This document shows, piece after piece, positions 16,358-26,305 of a stretch of DNA of 64,000 nucleotides (its first letter is position 1; the number at the start of each line of letters is the position of its first letter). The stretch is taken from contig NZ_BMQA01000005.1 of NCBI RefSeq assembly GCF_014647875.1, positions 307,076-371,075 on the forward strand, in the 5' to 3' direction. The stretch is from Streptomyces brasiliensis (GTDB taxonomy: Bacteria; Actinomycetota; Actinomycetes; Streptomycetales; Streptomycetaceae). The notes below the pieces were generated by a model. It ran no database searches. It saw only the letters and a list, made by a program, of their open reading frames with translations, and had not been told where the DNA came from. The translations under genes were made by a program, and so were the position numbers.

Positions 16358-16792
16358 ATGCCGGAGCTGTCGCAGGAGACCGAGCGGGGGAGGGCGGCCC
16401 TGCCCTTCGGACTGGCCGAGGTGACGGGGCCGTCCATGGTGCCGACGCTGTATCACGGGGACCGGCTCGTGGTGCAGTACGGCGCCATGATCCGGCCCGG
16501 TGACATCGTCGTCCTGCGTCATCCGTTCCAGCAGGACCTGCTGGTCGTCAAGCGCGCCGTGGAGCTGCGCGAGGGCGGCTGGTGGGTGCTCGGGGACAAC
16601 GCCTACGCGGGTGGGGACAGCACCGACTACGGGGTCGTACCGGAGGATCTGGTGCTGGGGCGGGTGCGCTTCCGGTACCGGCCGCGCCGGGCCGATCAGC
16701 GGTCGCCGCTCGCGCTGGTGCGCTGGGCGCTGTCGGCGGCCAGGCCCGTCTTCTCCGACCGGTCGGCCTCCAGGCGCTTCCGGGCGCGGTAG
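16358..16792 (+). CDS. sodX: SodX, S26-type protease for Ni-SOD maturation
   Basis: Protein of 144 residues of the signal-peptidase S26 fold without a membrane anchor. The catalytic Ser is in GPSMVPTL (S26) and the Lys in VVKRAV (K65); GDNAYAGGDSTDYG is the conserved box that follows. SodX removes the SodN leader. It is divergent from sodN. ATG 16358 is preferred over the GTG at 16328 because GGGGAGG lies 8 nt upstream. The last 97 nt overlap the end of the convergent CGNR gene. Confidence 0.9.
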   Translation: MPELSQETERGRAALPFGLAEVTGPSMVPTLYHGDRLVVQYGAMIRPGDIVVLRHPFQQDLLVVKRAVELREGGWWVLGDNAYAGGDSTDYGVVPEDLVLGRVRFRYRPRRADQRSPLALVRWALSAARPVFSDRSASRRFRAR

Positions 16793-17325
16793 GCGGCCAC
16801 GTTGGCACGGGTCGCGCAGCGGTCGGAGCAGTAGCGCCGGGAGCGGTTCGTGGACGTGTCGAGGTAGGCGTTGCGGCAGGGGGCCGCCTCGCACAGGCCC
16901 AGGCGGTCCACACCGTACTCGGTGAGATGGAACGCCAGGCCCATCGCGGCGATCGCCGCGTACCCGGCGGTGGCGTTCGACGGGTGGTCGGCCAGGTGCA
17001 TGTGCCACAGCGGGCGGCCGTCGTCGTCCCGGTGGTCGTGCCCGGAGATCTGCGGGCTCACCGGGAACTCCAGGAGGAGCGAGTTCAGCAGGTCGACAGC
17101 CAGGGTCTCGTCGCCCTGGTCGGCGGCCTCGAAGACCGCGCGCAGCCGGGTCCGCACCGAGCGGAAGCGCGTGACGTCGGCGTCCGTGGCGCGCCGGGCC
17201 GCGGACTGGTTGCCGCCGAACAGGTCGCGGACGGCCTCGACCGAGGTCAGCGAGTCCTTGCCCCGGAGCGGTTCCTCGCTGTTGACGAGGCGCACGGCGT
17301 AATCCGAGTAATAGGCCAGTTCCAC
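16696..17325 (-). CDS. CGNR zinc-finger / ABATE-domain regulator
   Basis: Protein of 209 residues. The N-terminal ABATE-like domain (YYSDYAVRLVNSEEP, then TRLRAVFEAADQGDETLAVDLLN) is followed by a C-terminal zinc-binding segment, LCEAAPCRNAYLDTSTNRSRRYCS then DRCATRANVAAYRARKR, the CGNR-type treble-clef with four Cys. Members are stress-linked transcription regulators. Its end overlaps sodX tail-to-tail by 97 nt. Confidence 0.9.
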   Translation of the reverse strand: MELAYYSDYAVRLVNSEEPLRGKDSLTSVEAVRDLFGGNQSAARRATDADVTRFRSVRTRLRAVFEAADQGDETLAVDLLNSLLLEFPVSPQISGHDHRDDDGRPLWHMHLADHPSNATAGYAAIAAMGLAFHLTEYGVDRLGLCEAAPCRNAYLDTSTNRSRRYCSDRCATRANVAAYRARKRLEADRSEKTGLAADSAQRTSASGDR

Positions 17326-17389
17326 TTGTAGTCCTTACGGAGGCACTCTATGGTCGTGACTGCGGTCGGGTAACAGACGGTCGTGCTTA

Positions 17390-17412
17390 CAGGGTATTAC
17401 TTCCAGGGTATT
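17390..17412 (+). repeat. Two cagggtatt direct repeats in a divergent promoter gap
   Basis: Copies at 17390-17398 and 17404-17412 start 14 bp apart, between the divergent CGNR and methyltransferase genes. They could be a regulator site or part of a promoter. Confidence 0.35.
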
Positions 17413-17440
17413 GCGGGATCTTCGCTGTGGAGGAGTTGCG

Positions 17441-18211
17441 ATGACGGACGCGCGGACGACCACGACCGGCACCGACTGGGCCGCGTGGCAGGAGAGCTGG
17501 GACCGGCAGCAGGAGTGGTACATGCCGGACCGCGAGGAACGCTTCCGGATCATGCTCGACATGGTCGAGGCGCTCGTCGGGACCGCACCCCGCGTCCTCG
17601 ACCTCGCCTGCGGCACCGGCAGCATCACCGCCCGGCTGCTGCGCCGGTTCCCCGACGCCACCAGCACCGGCGTCGACCTCGACCCGGCCCTGCTCGCCAT
17701 CGCACGGGGCACGTTCGAGGGGGACGAGCGTGTCTCCTTCGTCACGGCCGACCTCAAGGACCCCGACTGGGCGGCGGCACTGCCGTATGACGCGTACGAC
17801 GCCGTCCTGACCGCCACGGCCCTGCACTGGCTGCACAGCGAACCCCTCGCGGCCCTCTACGGTCAGGTCGCGGAACTCGTCCGCGACGGCGGTGTCTTCA
17901 TGAACGCGGACCACATGATCGACGACACCACGCCCCGGATCAACGCCGCCGAGCGCGCCCAGCGGCACGGGCGCATGGATCAGGCCAAGCGGGACGGAGC
18001 GCTCGACTGGGCCGAGTGGTGGGAGGTCGCCGGCCAGGACCCGGTCCTGGCCGGTCCCACGGCCCGCCGCTTCGAGATCTACGGCGAGCACGCGGACGGC
18101 GACATGCCCTCCGCCGCGCGGCACGCGCGCGTACTGCGCGAGAAGGGCTTCACGGAGGCCCGGCCGGTGTGGTGCTCGCCCTCGGACACGCTGCTCCTCG
18201 CGCTCAAGTAG
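17441..18211 (+). CDS. Class I SAM-dependent methyltransferase
   Basis: Protein of 256 residues with motif [17 protein letters not shown], an acidic ribose-binding strand ([13 protein letters not shown]), and [13 protein letters not shown] then [18 protein letters not shown]. The last phrase is typical of the trans-aconitate-methyltransferase-like group. ATG 17441 has GGAGG about 7 nt upstream. It is divergent from the CGNR gene and ended by the hairpin at 18232-18260. Substrate unknown. Confidence 0.88.
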   Translation: MTDARTTTTGTDWAAWQESWDRQQEWYMPDREERFRIMLDMVEALVGTAPRVLDLACGTGSITARLLRRFPDATSTGVDLDPALLAIARGTFEGDERVSFVTADLKDPDWAAALPYDAYDAVLTATALHWLHSEPLAALYGQVAELVRDGGVFMNADHMIDDTTPRINAAERAQRHGRMDQAKRDGALDWAEWWEVAGQDPVLAGPTARRFEIYGEHADGDMPSAARHARVLREKGFTEARPVWCSPSDTLLLALK

Positions 18212-18231
18212 GACCCCGGGACGGCGGGATC

Positions 18232-18260
18232 GAGGCGGTACGGAAAATCCGTACCGCCTC
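18232..18260. terminator. Terminator hairpin after the methyltransferase
   Basis: Perfect 13-bp stem (18232-18244 with 18248-18260) and an AAA loop. Confidence 0.8.
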
Positions 18261-18343
18261 TGCTGCGTCCTGGGAGGGGTCCCGCCGCACTGGTACGGGT
18301 GAGACGGTCCGTGGAGCCGGGGGACCGGCGGAGAGGGGGAGGG

Positions 18344-18838
18344 ATGACGCGGGGCGCGGAAGCGGCTCTGCACGCCTTCGTCGAGGGCAGGCGCACGGCG
18401 CTGTTCCGCAGCGCCTACCTGTTGTGCGGCAACCGCGACGAGGCGGAGGACCTCGTCCAGACGACGCTTGTGAAGGTCGTCCTCGGCGCACGCAGGCACG
18501 GGCGGCTGGAGAACCTCGAGGCCTATGCGCGCAGGACGCTGGTCAACACCTTCATCTCGGCCCGCCGCAGGTTCTGGCGGCGGGAGCACGCATACGGCGA
18601 CCTGCCGGACGTTCCGGGGCAGCTGATCGACAGCGACACCGGACTGATGGTGCGGGCCGCTCTCGCACAACTCGCGCCCAAACAGCGGGCGGTGCTGGTG
18701 CTGCGCTTCTGGGACGACCTGAGCGTGGCCGCCACCGCCGAGCTGCTCGGGATGCGGGAGAGCACGGTCAAGAGCCACACGGCCAGGGGACTCGCGGCAC
18801 TGAGGGCCGCGGTGCGGGAGGAAGAGGAATACGCATGA
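18344..18838 (+). CDS. ECF-type RNA polymerase sigma factor (SigE family)
   Basis: Protein of 164 residues with sigma region 2 (LFRSAYLLCGNRDEAEDLVQTT, then ARRTLVNTFISARRRFW) and region 4 (LAPKQRAVLVLRFWDDLSVAATAELL, MRESTVKSHTARGLAALR). There is no N- or C-terminal extension. ATG 18344 has a GGGGGAGGG ribosome binding site. The stop overlaps the start of the next gene by 4 nt (ATGA), the usual pairing of a SigE-family sigma factor with a membrane partner. Confidence 0.92.
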   Translation: MTRGAEAALHAFVEGRRTALFRSAYLLCGNRDEAEDLVQTTLVKVVLGARRHGRLENLEAYARRTLVNTFISARRRFWRREHAYGDLPDVPGQLIDSDTGLMVRAALAQLAPKQRAVLVLRFWDDLSVAATAELLGMRESTVKSHTARGLAALRAAVREEEEYA

Positions 18839-19578
18839 GCGAGAACGAAGTGGTACGAGAGCTGCTGGGGAGGGCGGTCGACACGGTGCCGGTGCCGGTG
18901 AGCCCGGGCAGCGAGGCCGTCTTCGCGCGGGCGTCCCGGGTGCGCCGGCGCCGGCGCGCGGCGGCGACGGGAATGGTCGCGGCGGCCGTCGCGGCGGGCG
19001 TCGTCGTCGGTTCCGGCGTCCTGCCGGGGGGGCAGGGCGAGAACGTGGCCGCGTCGCCGACGGCGGGAGAGCTGGGCGGTGGGGCGGCCGGGTTCGCGAA
19101 GCTGCTCCCGGGGGACGTCGGGAAGGTGCGGGAGGTGCGGCTGGGCCCGTTGCTCAAGGGCGTGTCCATCGGCAAGTTCGGCAAGAAGCCGAAGCCGGTC
19201 GGGTCGTACGACGGGGAGTACACGGTCGCGAGGGACGGTGGGGTCGGCATCATCACGGTGCACGCCGCCGAGCACGCGACACCCGACCCGGCGCCGTGCG
19301 ACATGCCGCACGAGACGCCCCTGAAGCTGAACTGCACCACCGAGCAGGTCGACGGCGGCGTGCTCCACCTCTGGCAGTGGAACTGGGACGAGGACAGCGC
19401 GACGCGGTGGGGCAGCGAGCTCGACGCGCAACTGGTCCTGAAGGACGGCACGATGCTGGACATTCACGACTCGACCGGTTTCCTCGGCCAGGGCTCACAG
19501 GGACCGCTGCTCAAGTCGTTCCCGCTGAGCCGGTCGCAGCTGCGTGAGCTGGCGCTGAGGCCGGAGCTGCGCCCGTAG
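18835..19578 (+). CDS. Membrane protein, probable partner/anti-sigma of the upstream sigma factor
   Basis: Protein of 247 residues: cytoplasmic N-terminus of about 40 residues with RRRRR, one transmembrane segment at about 44-62, and an extracytoplasmic domain of about 180 residues (TVARDGGVGIITVHAAEHATP; LHLWQWNWDEDSATRWGSELDA). There is no zinc-binding anti-sigma motif (HxxxCxxC), so anti-sigma function is inferred from topology and the ATGA overlap with the sigma gene. Confidence 0.75.
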   Translation: MSENEVVRELLGRAVDTVPVPVSPGSEAVFARASRVRRRRRAAATGMVAAAVAAGVVVGSGVLPGGQGENVAASPTAGELGGGAAGFAKLLPGDVGKVREVRLGPLLKGVSIGKFGKKPKPVGSYDGEYTVARDGGVGIITVHAAEHATPDPAPCDMPHETPLKLNCTTEQVDGGVLHLWQWNWDEDSATRWGSELDAQLVLKDGTMLDIHDSTGFLGQGSQGPLLKSFPLSRSQLRELALRPELRP

Positions 19579-19587
19579 CGGAGCATG

Positions 19588-19626
19588 GCGAAGGGGCGGT
19601 ACGAGGATCCCGTACCGCCCCTTCGC
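19588..19626. terminator. Bidirectional terminator between convergent operons
   Basis: Perfect 16-bp stem (19588-19603 with 19611-19626) and a 7-nt loop, between the sigma-factor unit and the ABC-transporter unit. Confidence 0.85.
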
Positions 19627-19643
19627 ACGTTCTCCCGCGTGCG

Positions 19644-20432
19644 TTACAGCACCTTGGACAAGAAGGACTTCGTCCGGTCGTGCTGCGGGTTCGTCAGGAC
19701 CTCGCGAGGGTGCCCGGACTCGACGACCACGCCGTCGTCCATGAAGACGAGCGAGTCGCCCACTTCGCGGGCGAAGCCCATCTCGTGGGTGACGACGATC
19801 ATGGTCATGCCGTCCTCCGCGAGGTCCCGCATGACGTCGAGCACCTCACCGACGAGCTCGGGGTCGAGGGCCGAGGTCGGCTCGTCGAAGAGCATCAGCT
19901 TGGGCTCCATCGCCAGCGCGCGGGCGATGGCGACACGCTGCTGCTGACCGCCGGAGAGCTGCGCGGGATAGTGCCCTTTACGGTCACCGAGCCCTACGCG
20001 GTCGAGGAGCCGTTCCGCCCGCTCCCGGGCCACAGCCTTGGATTCGCGCTTGACCTGGACCGGCGCCTCCATGACGTTCTCGAGCGCCGTCATGTGCGGG
20101 AAGAGGTTGAAGCGCTGGAACACCATGCCGATGTCCCGCCGTTGCGCCGCGACCTCCTTCTCCTTCAGCTCGTGGAGCCTGTCGCCCTTCTGCCGGTAGC
20201 CGACCAGATGATCGTCGACGTACAGCCGGCCGGCGCTGATCTTCTCCAGGTGGTTGATGCACCGCAGGAAGGTGGACTTGCCGGAGCCGGACGGACCGAT
20301 CAGGCAGAACACCTCACGCGGGTTCACCTCCAGGTCGATGCCCTTGAGGATGTGCGCGAGTCCGAACGACTTGTGCACACCCTCGGCCTTGACCATGGGG
20401 TGGCCGCTCGTGCCCTTGCTGAAACTGGTCAT
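19644..20432 (-). CDS. Polar amino-acid ABC transporter, ATP-binding protein
   Basis: Protein of 262 residues of the GlnQ/GluA type: Walker [11 protein letters not shown]-loop [13 protein letters not shown], signature LSGGQQQR, Walker [15 protein letters not shown] and switch His in [11 protein letters not shown]. It energises import of glutamate/glutamine-like amino acids with the upstream permease and lipoprotein. The start overlaps the end of the permease gene by 4 nt. The terminator at 19588-19626 ends the operon. Confidence 0.93.
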   Translation of the reverse strand: MTSFSKGTSGHPMVKAEGVHKSFGLAHILKGIDLEVNPREVFCLIGPSGSGKSTFLRCINHLEKISAGRLYVDDHLVGYRQKGDRLHELKEKEVAAQRRDIGMVFQRFNLFPHMTALENVMEAPVQVKRESKAVARERAERLLDRVGLGDRKGHYPAQLSGGQQQRVAIARALAMEPKLMLFDEPTSALDPELVGEVLDVMRDLAEDGMTMIVVTHEMGFAREVGDSLVFMDDGVVVESGHPREVLTNPQHDRTKSFLSKVL

Positions 20433-21358
20433 CGGGCCACCTCCGGGCGGCTGAACGAACCGAACAGTCGGAGGTTCTTCTTCAGGCGCTGGAACGGAGT
20501 CGGCGGCAGGTTGCGCGTCGAACCACGAGCGTAACGGCGCTCCAGGTAGTACTGGAAGACGCTGAAGACGCTGGTCAGGATCAGGTACCAGATCGACGCC
20601 ACGAAGTACATCTCCACCACGGCCAGCGAGGTGCTGGAGATGTCCGTGGCCCGCTTGATCAGCTCGTTGAACTGCACCGCGTAGGCCAGCGACGAGGTCT
20701 TCAGCATGTTGATGAACTCGTTGCCCGTCGGCGGCACGATCACGCGCATCGCCTGCGGGAGGATCACCCGCCTGAGCGTCTTGCCCTGGGTCATGCCCAG
20801 CGCGTGCGAGGCCTCCGTCTGCCCGATGTCGACGGACTGGATGCCCGCGCGCACGATCTCGGACATGTACGCCGCCTCGTTCAGGCCGAGGCCGAGCAGT
20901 GCCGCCAGGAACGGCGTCATCACCTGGTTCATCTCGTCCTTGTAGAACCCCAGGTTGAGGATGGGGAACACGAGCGAGATGTTGTACCAGAGCAGGAGCT
21001 GGACCAGGACCGGCGTGCCGCGGAAGAACCAGATGTAGAGCCAGGCCACGGTGCTCGTCACCGGGTTGGACGACATCCGCATCACCGCGAGGATGACGCC
21101 GAGGACCAGGCCGAGCACCATGGCGAGCACGGAGATGTACAGCGTGTGCCAGACGCCGGACAGGATGGTCCCGTCCGTCAGATAGTCCGGGATGATGCTG
21201 TAGTTGATCTTCGCGTTGGAGAACGCGATCCCGATCAGCACGAGGACCGCGACGACCGCGGCGCCGGCCACCCAGCGGCCGTAGTGCCGTACGGGTATGG
21301 CCTTGATCTGGTCCGGCGGCAGTGCCGGCGTCGGCATCTTGTCGACAGTGTCAGTCAC
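20429..21358 (-). CDS. Polar amino-acid ABC transporter, permease
   Basis: Protein of 309 residues with a cytoplasmic start, a first hydrophobic segment at about 30-47, and the HisM-type permease domain ([36 protein letters not shown]). The coupling EAA loop is seen as [22 protein letters not shown]. One permease chain is present, so the transporter presumably uses a homodimer. The GTG start at 21358 lies 29 nt after the binding-protein stop. Confidence 0.92.
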   Translation of the reverse strand: MTDTVDKMPTPALPPDQIKAIPVRHYGRWVAGAAVVAVLVLIGIAFSNAKINYSIIPDYLTDGTILSGVWHTLYISVLAMVLGLVLGVILAVMRMSSNPVTSTVAWLYIWFFRGTPVLVQLLLWYNISLVFPILNLGFYKDEMNQVMTPFLAALLGLGLNEAAYMSEIVRAGIQSVDIGQTEASHALGMTQGKTLRRVILPQAMRVIVPPTGNEFINMLKTSSLAYAVQFNELIKRATDISSTSLAVVEMYFVASIWYLILTSVFSVFQYYLERRYARGSTRNLPPTPFQRLKKNLRLFGSFSRPEVAR

Positions 21359-21387
21359 GAGGGCTGCCCTTCAGTGGCGCGCAGGGT

Positions 21388-22344
21388 TCAGGAGCCGCCG
21401 TTGATCTTCGCCTCGGTGACGCCGCCGTCGGTGACGTTCCACTTCTCGAGAATCTTCTGGTACTCGCCGTTCTTGATGATCTCGGTCATCGCCGCCTGGA
21501 GGGCGTCACGCAGCTGGGTGTTCTCCTTGCTGACGCCGATGCCGTACGGGCCGGCCTCGATCTGGTCGCCGACGACCTCGAAGTCCTTGCCGCCGCCGGA
21601 CGTCTTCGCGTTGTACGCGGCGACCGGGAAGTCGTTCAGGTCGGCGACGGACGCGCCCTGCTTGAGGCGGAGCAGAGCCTCGGGGTCGGTGTCGAAGGTC
21701 TGCAGCGTGATGGCCTTCTTGCCGTCCTTCTTGCACTTCTTGTTCTGTTCCTTGGCGATGCCCTCGGACGTGGTGCCGCGCTGCAGGGCGACCACCTTGC
21801 CGCACAGGTCGTCCAGGGTCTTGATGCCCTTGGGGTTGCCCTTCTGGACCAGGATCGATGTACCGGCCGTGAAGTAGTCGACGAAGTCGATGCCTTCGCC
21901 GACCTTCTTGCCGGTGTCCGAGTCGACGCCGCCCTGGCGGTCCTTGGTGTCGTTCATCGCCGACATGATCACGTTGAACCGCTTGGCCTGCAGACCCACG
22001 ATGAGCTGGTCGAACTTGCCGTTCTGGAACGTGAACTTCACGCCCAGCTGCTTGCCGAGGGCGTCCGCGACGTCCGGGTCGATGCCGACGGCCTTGCCGC
22101 CCTCCATGTACTCGACCGGCGGGTAGGCGATGTCGGAGCCGACCTTGATGACACCCGCCTTGCGGATGTCGGCGGGGAGCTTCGCGGCGAGCGGAGCCGA
22201 CGACGCGGTCGAGGCGCTGTCGTCCTTCTTGTCGGTCTGGTCACCGCAGCCGGTGAGTACCAGGGCGCCCGCGACCGCGAGGGCGCCGACCGCAGCCAGC
22301 CGGGAGCGAACGGCGATCGTACGAGGGGTGGAGCTTGCGGCCAT
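21388..22344 (-). CDS. Amino-acid ABC transporter substrate-binding lipoprotein
   Basis: Protein of 318 residues. The signal peptide ends in a lipobox, VLTGC (Cys33), so the mature protein is a membrane-anchored lipoprotein. The periplasmic-binding-protein type 3 fold is seen in VGSDIAYPPVEYMEGGKAVGIDPDV, LDDLCGKVVALQRGTTSEGIA and YGIGVSKENTQLRDALQ. ATG 22344 has GGAGGAA about 7 nt upstream; the longer frame to 22398 is rejected. First gene of the three-gene operon. Confidence 0.93.
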   Translation of the reverse strand: MAASSTPRTIAVRSRLAAVGALAVAGALVLTGCGDQTDKKDDSASTASSAPLAAKLPADIRKAGVIKVGSDIAYPPVEYMEGGKAVGIDPDVADALGKQLGVKFTFQNGKFDQLIVGLQAKRFNVIMSAMNDTKDRQGGVDSDTGKKVGEGIDFVDYFTAGTSILVQKGNPKGIKTLDDLCGKVVALQRGTTSEGIAKEQNKKCKKDGKKAITLQTFDTDPEALLRLKQGASVADLNDFPVAAYNAKTSGGGKDFEVVGDQIEAGPYGIGVSKENTQLRDALQAAMTEIIKNGEYQKILEKWNVTDGGVTEAKINGGS

Positions 22345-22875
22345 CGTGGGTTCCTCCGGCGGATGGGTGGCGATGCCGATGGGTCGACGAGAACACACAC
22401 CTTTGGGTGTCGCGACCTCGTGGGTTTACGGCATTTTGCCATTCGGGCTGCACCGTTCAGGGGACTCGCCATGTCAAAATCGGATAACGGGTGACCCCCG
22501 AACCGCATCAGTTCGGTACACAGAGCCGGATCGTCTGCGGGCTTCCCCCCTCCTCGCCGGAACATCTTCGGCGTATCTCACCATGTGGTCGGTTCTTGCC
22601 GGAACGTTCGCGATGGTGCAGGGGGTTCACGGCGTGATCAGGTCGTGACCTTCGAGCACCAGATGTGACCTTCGGCCTATTCGACTCGTCGTCGCAGCCG
22701 TCCGTCCGGTAAGAAGGTTCTTTGCACCCCTCATCCGGGGCCCAGGGCGCGTGTGCGGCGCGCCCGTCGTGTGCGAACCCGTCCGTATCGGTCAATCGGG
22801 TCGTATGCGGTCCCATTCACTCTTCACCCGGAGTGGTCAACCCTCACACCATGAACTCTTAAGGGGTAAAACCAA
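22345..22875. promoter_or_regulatory. 531-bp divergent promoter region, ABC transporter / malic enzyme
   Basis: No gene is seen here. It must hold the promoters of both divergent units. Visible structure: a TTGACA box on the minus strand (22472-22477) without a convincing -10, and a 10-nt direct repeat gtgaccttcg at 22645-22654 and 22665-22674, exactly two helical turns apart. AGGGG at about 22862 is the ribosome binding site of the malic enzyme. Confidence 0.5.
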
Positions 22876-24099
<1,224 letters not shown>

Positions 24100-24112
24100 C
24101 GGTGTGTTTTCG

Positions 24113-24144
24113 TGGCCCCGTCCGTTCGGGCGGGGCCATTTTCT
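24113..24144 (+). terminator. Terminator of the malic enzyme gene
   Basis: 11-bp stem (24113-24123 with 24128-24138, one G-T pair), 4-nt loop, then TTTTCT: one of the few hairpins here followed by a T run. Confidence 0.85.
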
Positions 24145-24212
24145 CCATCCGTCCGCCCGGCCGGGTGATTTCACGGCACCGTCTCCTGGGGCCTGTCGCC
24201 CCCGGACAACCG

Positions 24213-24255
24213 TTTCGGCCTGAACGGCCTCGTCCTCCAACGCCGGACGGGCTGA
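24213..24255 (+). repeat. Probable dispersed Streptomyces intergenic repeat
   Basis: The segment ending cgccggacgggctga resembles a short repeat I recall from many Streptomyces intergenic regions. Only one copy was seen in this window, so the call rests on memory. Confidence 0.4.
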
Positions 24256-24340
24256 CCGATGCCGGCCCGGATGGCAAGAGGGCCTGTGTCACACGACTGC
24301 CCGGTTCCGTCGACCGGGGCTGGAACCTATCGTCATGGTC

Positions 24341-25306
24341 ATGTTCGCTGTCTACGCCTCCCGAATCGACCGCGACCAGCCGCTCTCCGGCCTCGAGTTG
24401 GGGGAGCGCCCGGCCCCCGAGGCCCGCCCCGGCTGGAGCGCCGTCGACGTCAGGGCCGCCTCCCTCAACCATCACGACCTCTGGTCCCTGCGCGGGGTGG
24501 GCCTCGCCGAGGACAAACTCCCGATGATCCTCGGTTGCGACGCCGCCGGGGTCGACGCGGACGGCAACGAGGTCGTCCTGCACTCCGTCATCGGCCAGAC
24601 CGGCCACGGCGTCGGACCGAGGGAGCCACGCTCCATCCTCACCGAGCGCTACCAGGGCACCTTCGCCGAGCAGGTCGCCGTGCCGACCTGGAACATCCTG
24701 CCCAAGCCCAAGGAGCTCTCCTTCGCGGAGGCCGCCTGTCTGCCCACGGCCTGGCTGACGGCGTACCGGATGCTCTTCACCAACGCCGGAGTGCGGCCCG
24801 GCGACTCGGTCCTCGTGCAGGGCGCCGGCGGCGGTGTCGCCACGGCCGCGATCGTGCTCGGCAAGGCGGCCGGGCTGCGCGTCTTCGCCACCAGCCGAGA
24901 CGAGGCGAAGCGCAAGCGGGCCGTGGACCTCGGCGCCGTCGAGGCGGTGGAGTCGGGCGCGCGGCTGCCGCAGCGCGTGGACGCCGTGATCGAGACCGTC
25001 GGCGCCGCCACCTGGTCCCACTCCGTGAAGTCCCTGCGGCCGGGCGGCACCATCGTCATCTCCGGCGCCACGAGCGGCGACCGGCCCTCCCATGCCGAGC
25101 TGACCCGGATCTTCTTCCTGGAGCTGAAGGTGGTCGGGTCGACCATGGGCACCAAGGAGGAACTGGAGGACCTGCTCTCCTTCTGTGCCGCCACCGGCGT
25201 ACGGCCCGTCATCGACGAGGTGCTGCCGCTCGACCGGGCCCGCGAGGGCTTCGAACGGCTTGAGTCCGGCAATCAGTTCGGGAAGATCGTGCTCACCAAC
25301 GGCTGA
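24341..25306 (+). CDS. Zinc-type alcohol dehydrogenase / quinone oxidoreductase family protein
   Basis: Protein of 321 residues in the MDR superfamily. GroES-like N-terminal domain (VDVRAASLNHHDLWSLRGVG, MILGCDAAGVDADGNEV) and Rossmann domain with VLVQGAGGGVATAAIVLGKAAG. NAD(P)H-dependent oxidoreductase; the few cysteines suggest it may not bind structural zinc. ATG 24341 (MFAVYASRIDRDQ) is preferred; ATG 24335 is 6 nt upstream. No clear ribosome binding site, and an element like cctatcgt lies just upstream, so the message may be leaderless. Confidence 0.85.
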   Translation: MFAVYASRIDRDQPLSGLELGERPAPEARPGWSAVDVRAASLNHHDLWSLRGVGLAEDKLPMILGCDAAGVDADGNEVVLHSVIGQTGHGVGPREPRSILTERYQGTFAEQVAVPTWNILPKPKELSFAEAACLPTAWLTAYRMLFTNAGVRPGDSVLVQGAGGGVATAAIVLGKAAGLRVFATSRDEAKRKRAVDLGAVEAVESGARLPQRVDAVIETVGAATWSHSVKSLRPGGTIVISGATSGDRPSHAELTRIFFLELKVVGSTMGTKEELEDLLSFCAATGVRPVIDEVLPLDRAREGFERLESGNQFGKIVLTNG

Positions 25307-25325
25307 CTCCTGCCGCGTTCGCCGT

Positions 25326-25360
25326 CCCACGGCCGGTCCGGGTTCCGGACCGGCCGTGGG
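25326..25360. terminator. Terminator after the oxidoreductase
   Basis: Perfect 16-bp stem (25326-25341 with 25345-25360), GTT loop. Confidence 0.85.
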
Positions 25361-25363
25361 CGT

Positions 25364-25416
25364 TTGACGCGCGTCAACCGTGGTTGACAAGAGTCATGGT
25401 GTCAACCTATGTTGAC
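25364..25416 (+). promoter_or_regulatory. Leaderless promoter with three palindromic gtcaac/gttgac operators
   Basis: Palindromes at 25364-25377 (ttgac-N4-gtcaa), 25373-25388 (gtcaac-N4-gttgac) and 25401-25416 (gtcaac-N4-gttgac) surround a perfect -35 TTGACA (25384-25389) and a -10-like TATGTT (25408-25413) 18 bp apart. The ATG at 25420 lies where transcription should start, so the mRNA is probably leaderless. The operators overlap both promoter boxes, which suggests repression. Confidence 0.65.
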
Positions 25417-25419
25417 GTC

Positions 25420-25629
25420 ATGACCGAAGCAACGGATCTCGCCGAGCGCGCGGGCGACCGCGATCCGCGGGTCGGACTGCGGGCCGTGTCCGCACTGCGC
25501 AGGCTGCTGGAGCAGCTCGAGGCGGTGCAGGTGCGCAGTGCGCGTAATCAGGGCTGGTCGTGGCAGGAGATCGCCGCCGAACTCGGCGTCAGCAGGCAGG
25601 CCGTGCACAAGAAGTACGGGAGGCAGTGA
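25420..25629 (+). CDS. Small helix-turn-helix protein
   Basis: Protein of 69 residues. The N-terminal half is helical (LRAVSALRRLLEQLEAVQVRSAR) and the C-terminal half is an HTH (GWSWQEIAAELGVSRQAVHKKYGRQ). ATG 25420 is chosen over the in-frame TTG at 25384, which is part of the -35 box. It probably binds the palindromes upstream and controls itself and the overlapping Clp-N gene, whose ATG shares the last base of its stop codon. Confidence 0.85.
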   Translation: MTEATDLAERAGDRDPRVGLRAVSALRRLLEQLEAVQVRSARNQGWSWQEIAAELGVSRQAVHKKYGRQ

Positions 25630-26213
25630 TGTTCGAACGGTTCACGAAGCATGCCCGTGACGTCGTACGGGGTGCGGTAGAGCATGGTGAACGTGCGGGG
25701 GCGCGGTCGGTGGACGCCGAGCATCTGCTGCTCGCCCTGCTGGACCGCGAGGCGAGCCGTGTCTCCTTCGCGCTGGCCGCGCTCGGGCTCGCGGACCGCA
25801 AGGACTCCGTACGGGAGGCGCTGGACGCCGCGCGGCGGCTCGGCGGGCTGTCCCGGGCCGACACCGATGCCCTCGCCGGGCTGGGGATCGACGTCACGGA
25901 GATCGTCCAGCGGGTCGAGGAGGCGCACGGCGTCGGGGCGATGTCCGGCGACCCCGGCGACAAGGGCTGGTGGTCGGGGCGCCGCTCCTTCAGCCGGGGT
26001 GCCAAGGACGTCCTCGAACGATCCCTGCGCATCGCCCTGGCCCACCGTGATCGGCATATCGGCGACGAACACCTCCTCCTCGCCCTTACCGCTCTCCCCG
26101 GCGTCCCCGCGGAGGTCCTCGCCGATCACGGGGTGACGTACGAGTCGCTTACGCGGGTGCTCTACGGACGCCACGAAGGACTCGGTGGAGGGGGAGAGGC
26201 GAAGGCGGGCTGA
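25629..26213 (+). CDS. Clp N-terminal (double Clp-N motif) domain protein
   Basis: Protein of 194 residues with two Clp-N-type repeats: MFERFTKHARDVVRGAVEHGERAG...VDAEHLLLALLDREAS and KDVLERSLRIALAHRDRHIGDEHLLLALT. No AAA+ module follows, so it is a free N-domain protein that might deliver substrates to, or regulate, a Clp protease. The start overlaps the HTH stop by 1 nt (TGATG), so the pair is translationally coupled. Confidence 0.87.
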   Translation: MFERFTKHARDVVRGAVEHGERAGARSVDAEHLLLALLDREASRVSFALAALGLADRKDSVREALDAARRLGGLSRADTDALAGLGIDVTEIVQRVEEAHGVGAMSGDPGDKGWWSGRRSFSRGAKDVLERSLRIALAHRDRHIGDEHLLLALTALPGVPAEVLADHGVTYESLTRVLYGRHEGLGGGGEAKAG

Positions 26214-26217
26214 CCTG

Positions 26218-26242
26218 GGCGCCCGGTCACGTGCCGGGCGCC
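26218..26242. terminator. Hairpin between convergent Clp-N and PadR genes
   Basis: Perfect 9-bp stem (26218-26226 with 26234-26242), 7-nt loop. Confidence 0.65.
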
Positions 26243-26305
26243 GCTCGTGCGGGTGGGCCGGACCGTGGGCGGGCCGGGCCTGTGACAGCGCGGGCCTCTG
26301 GCGCG

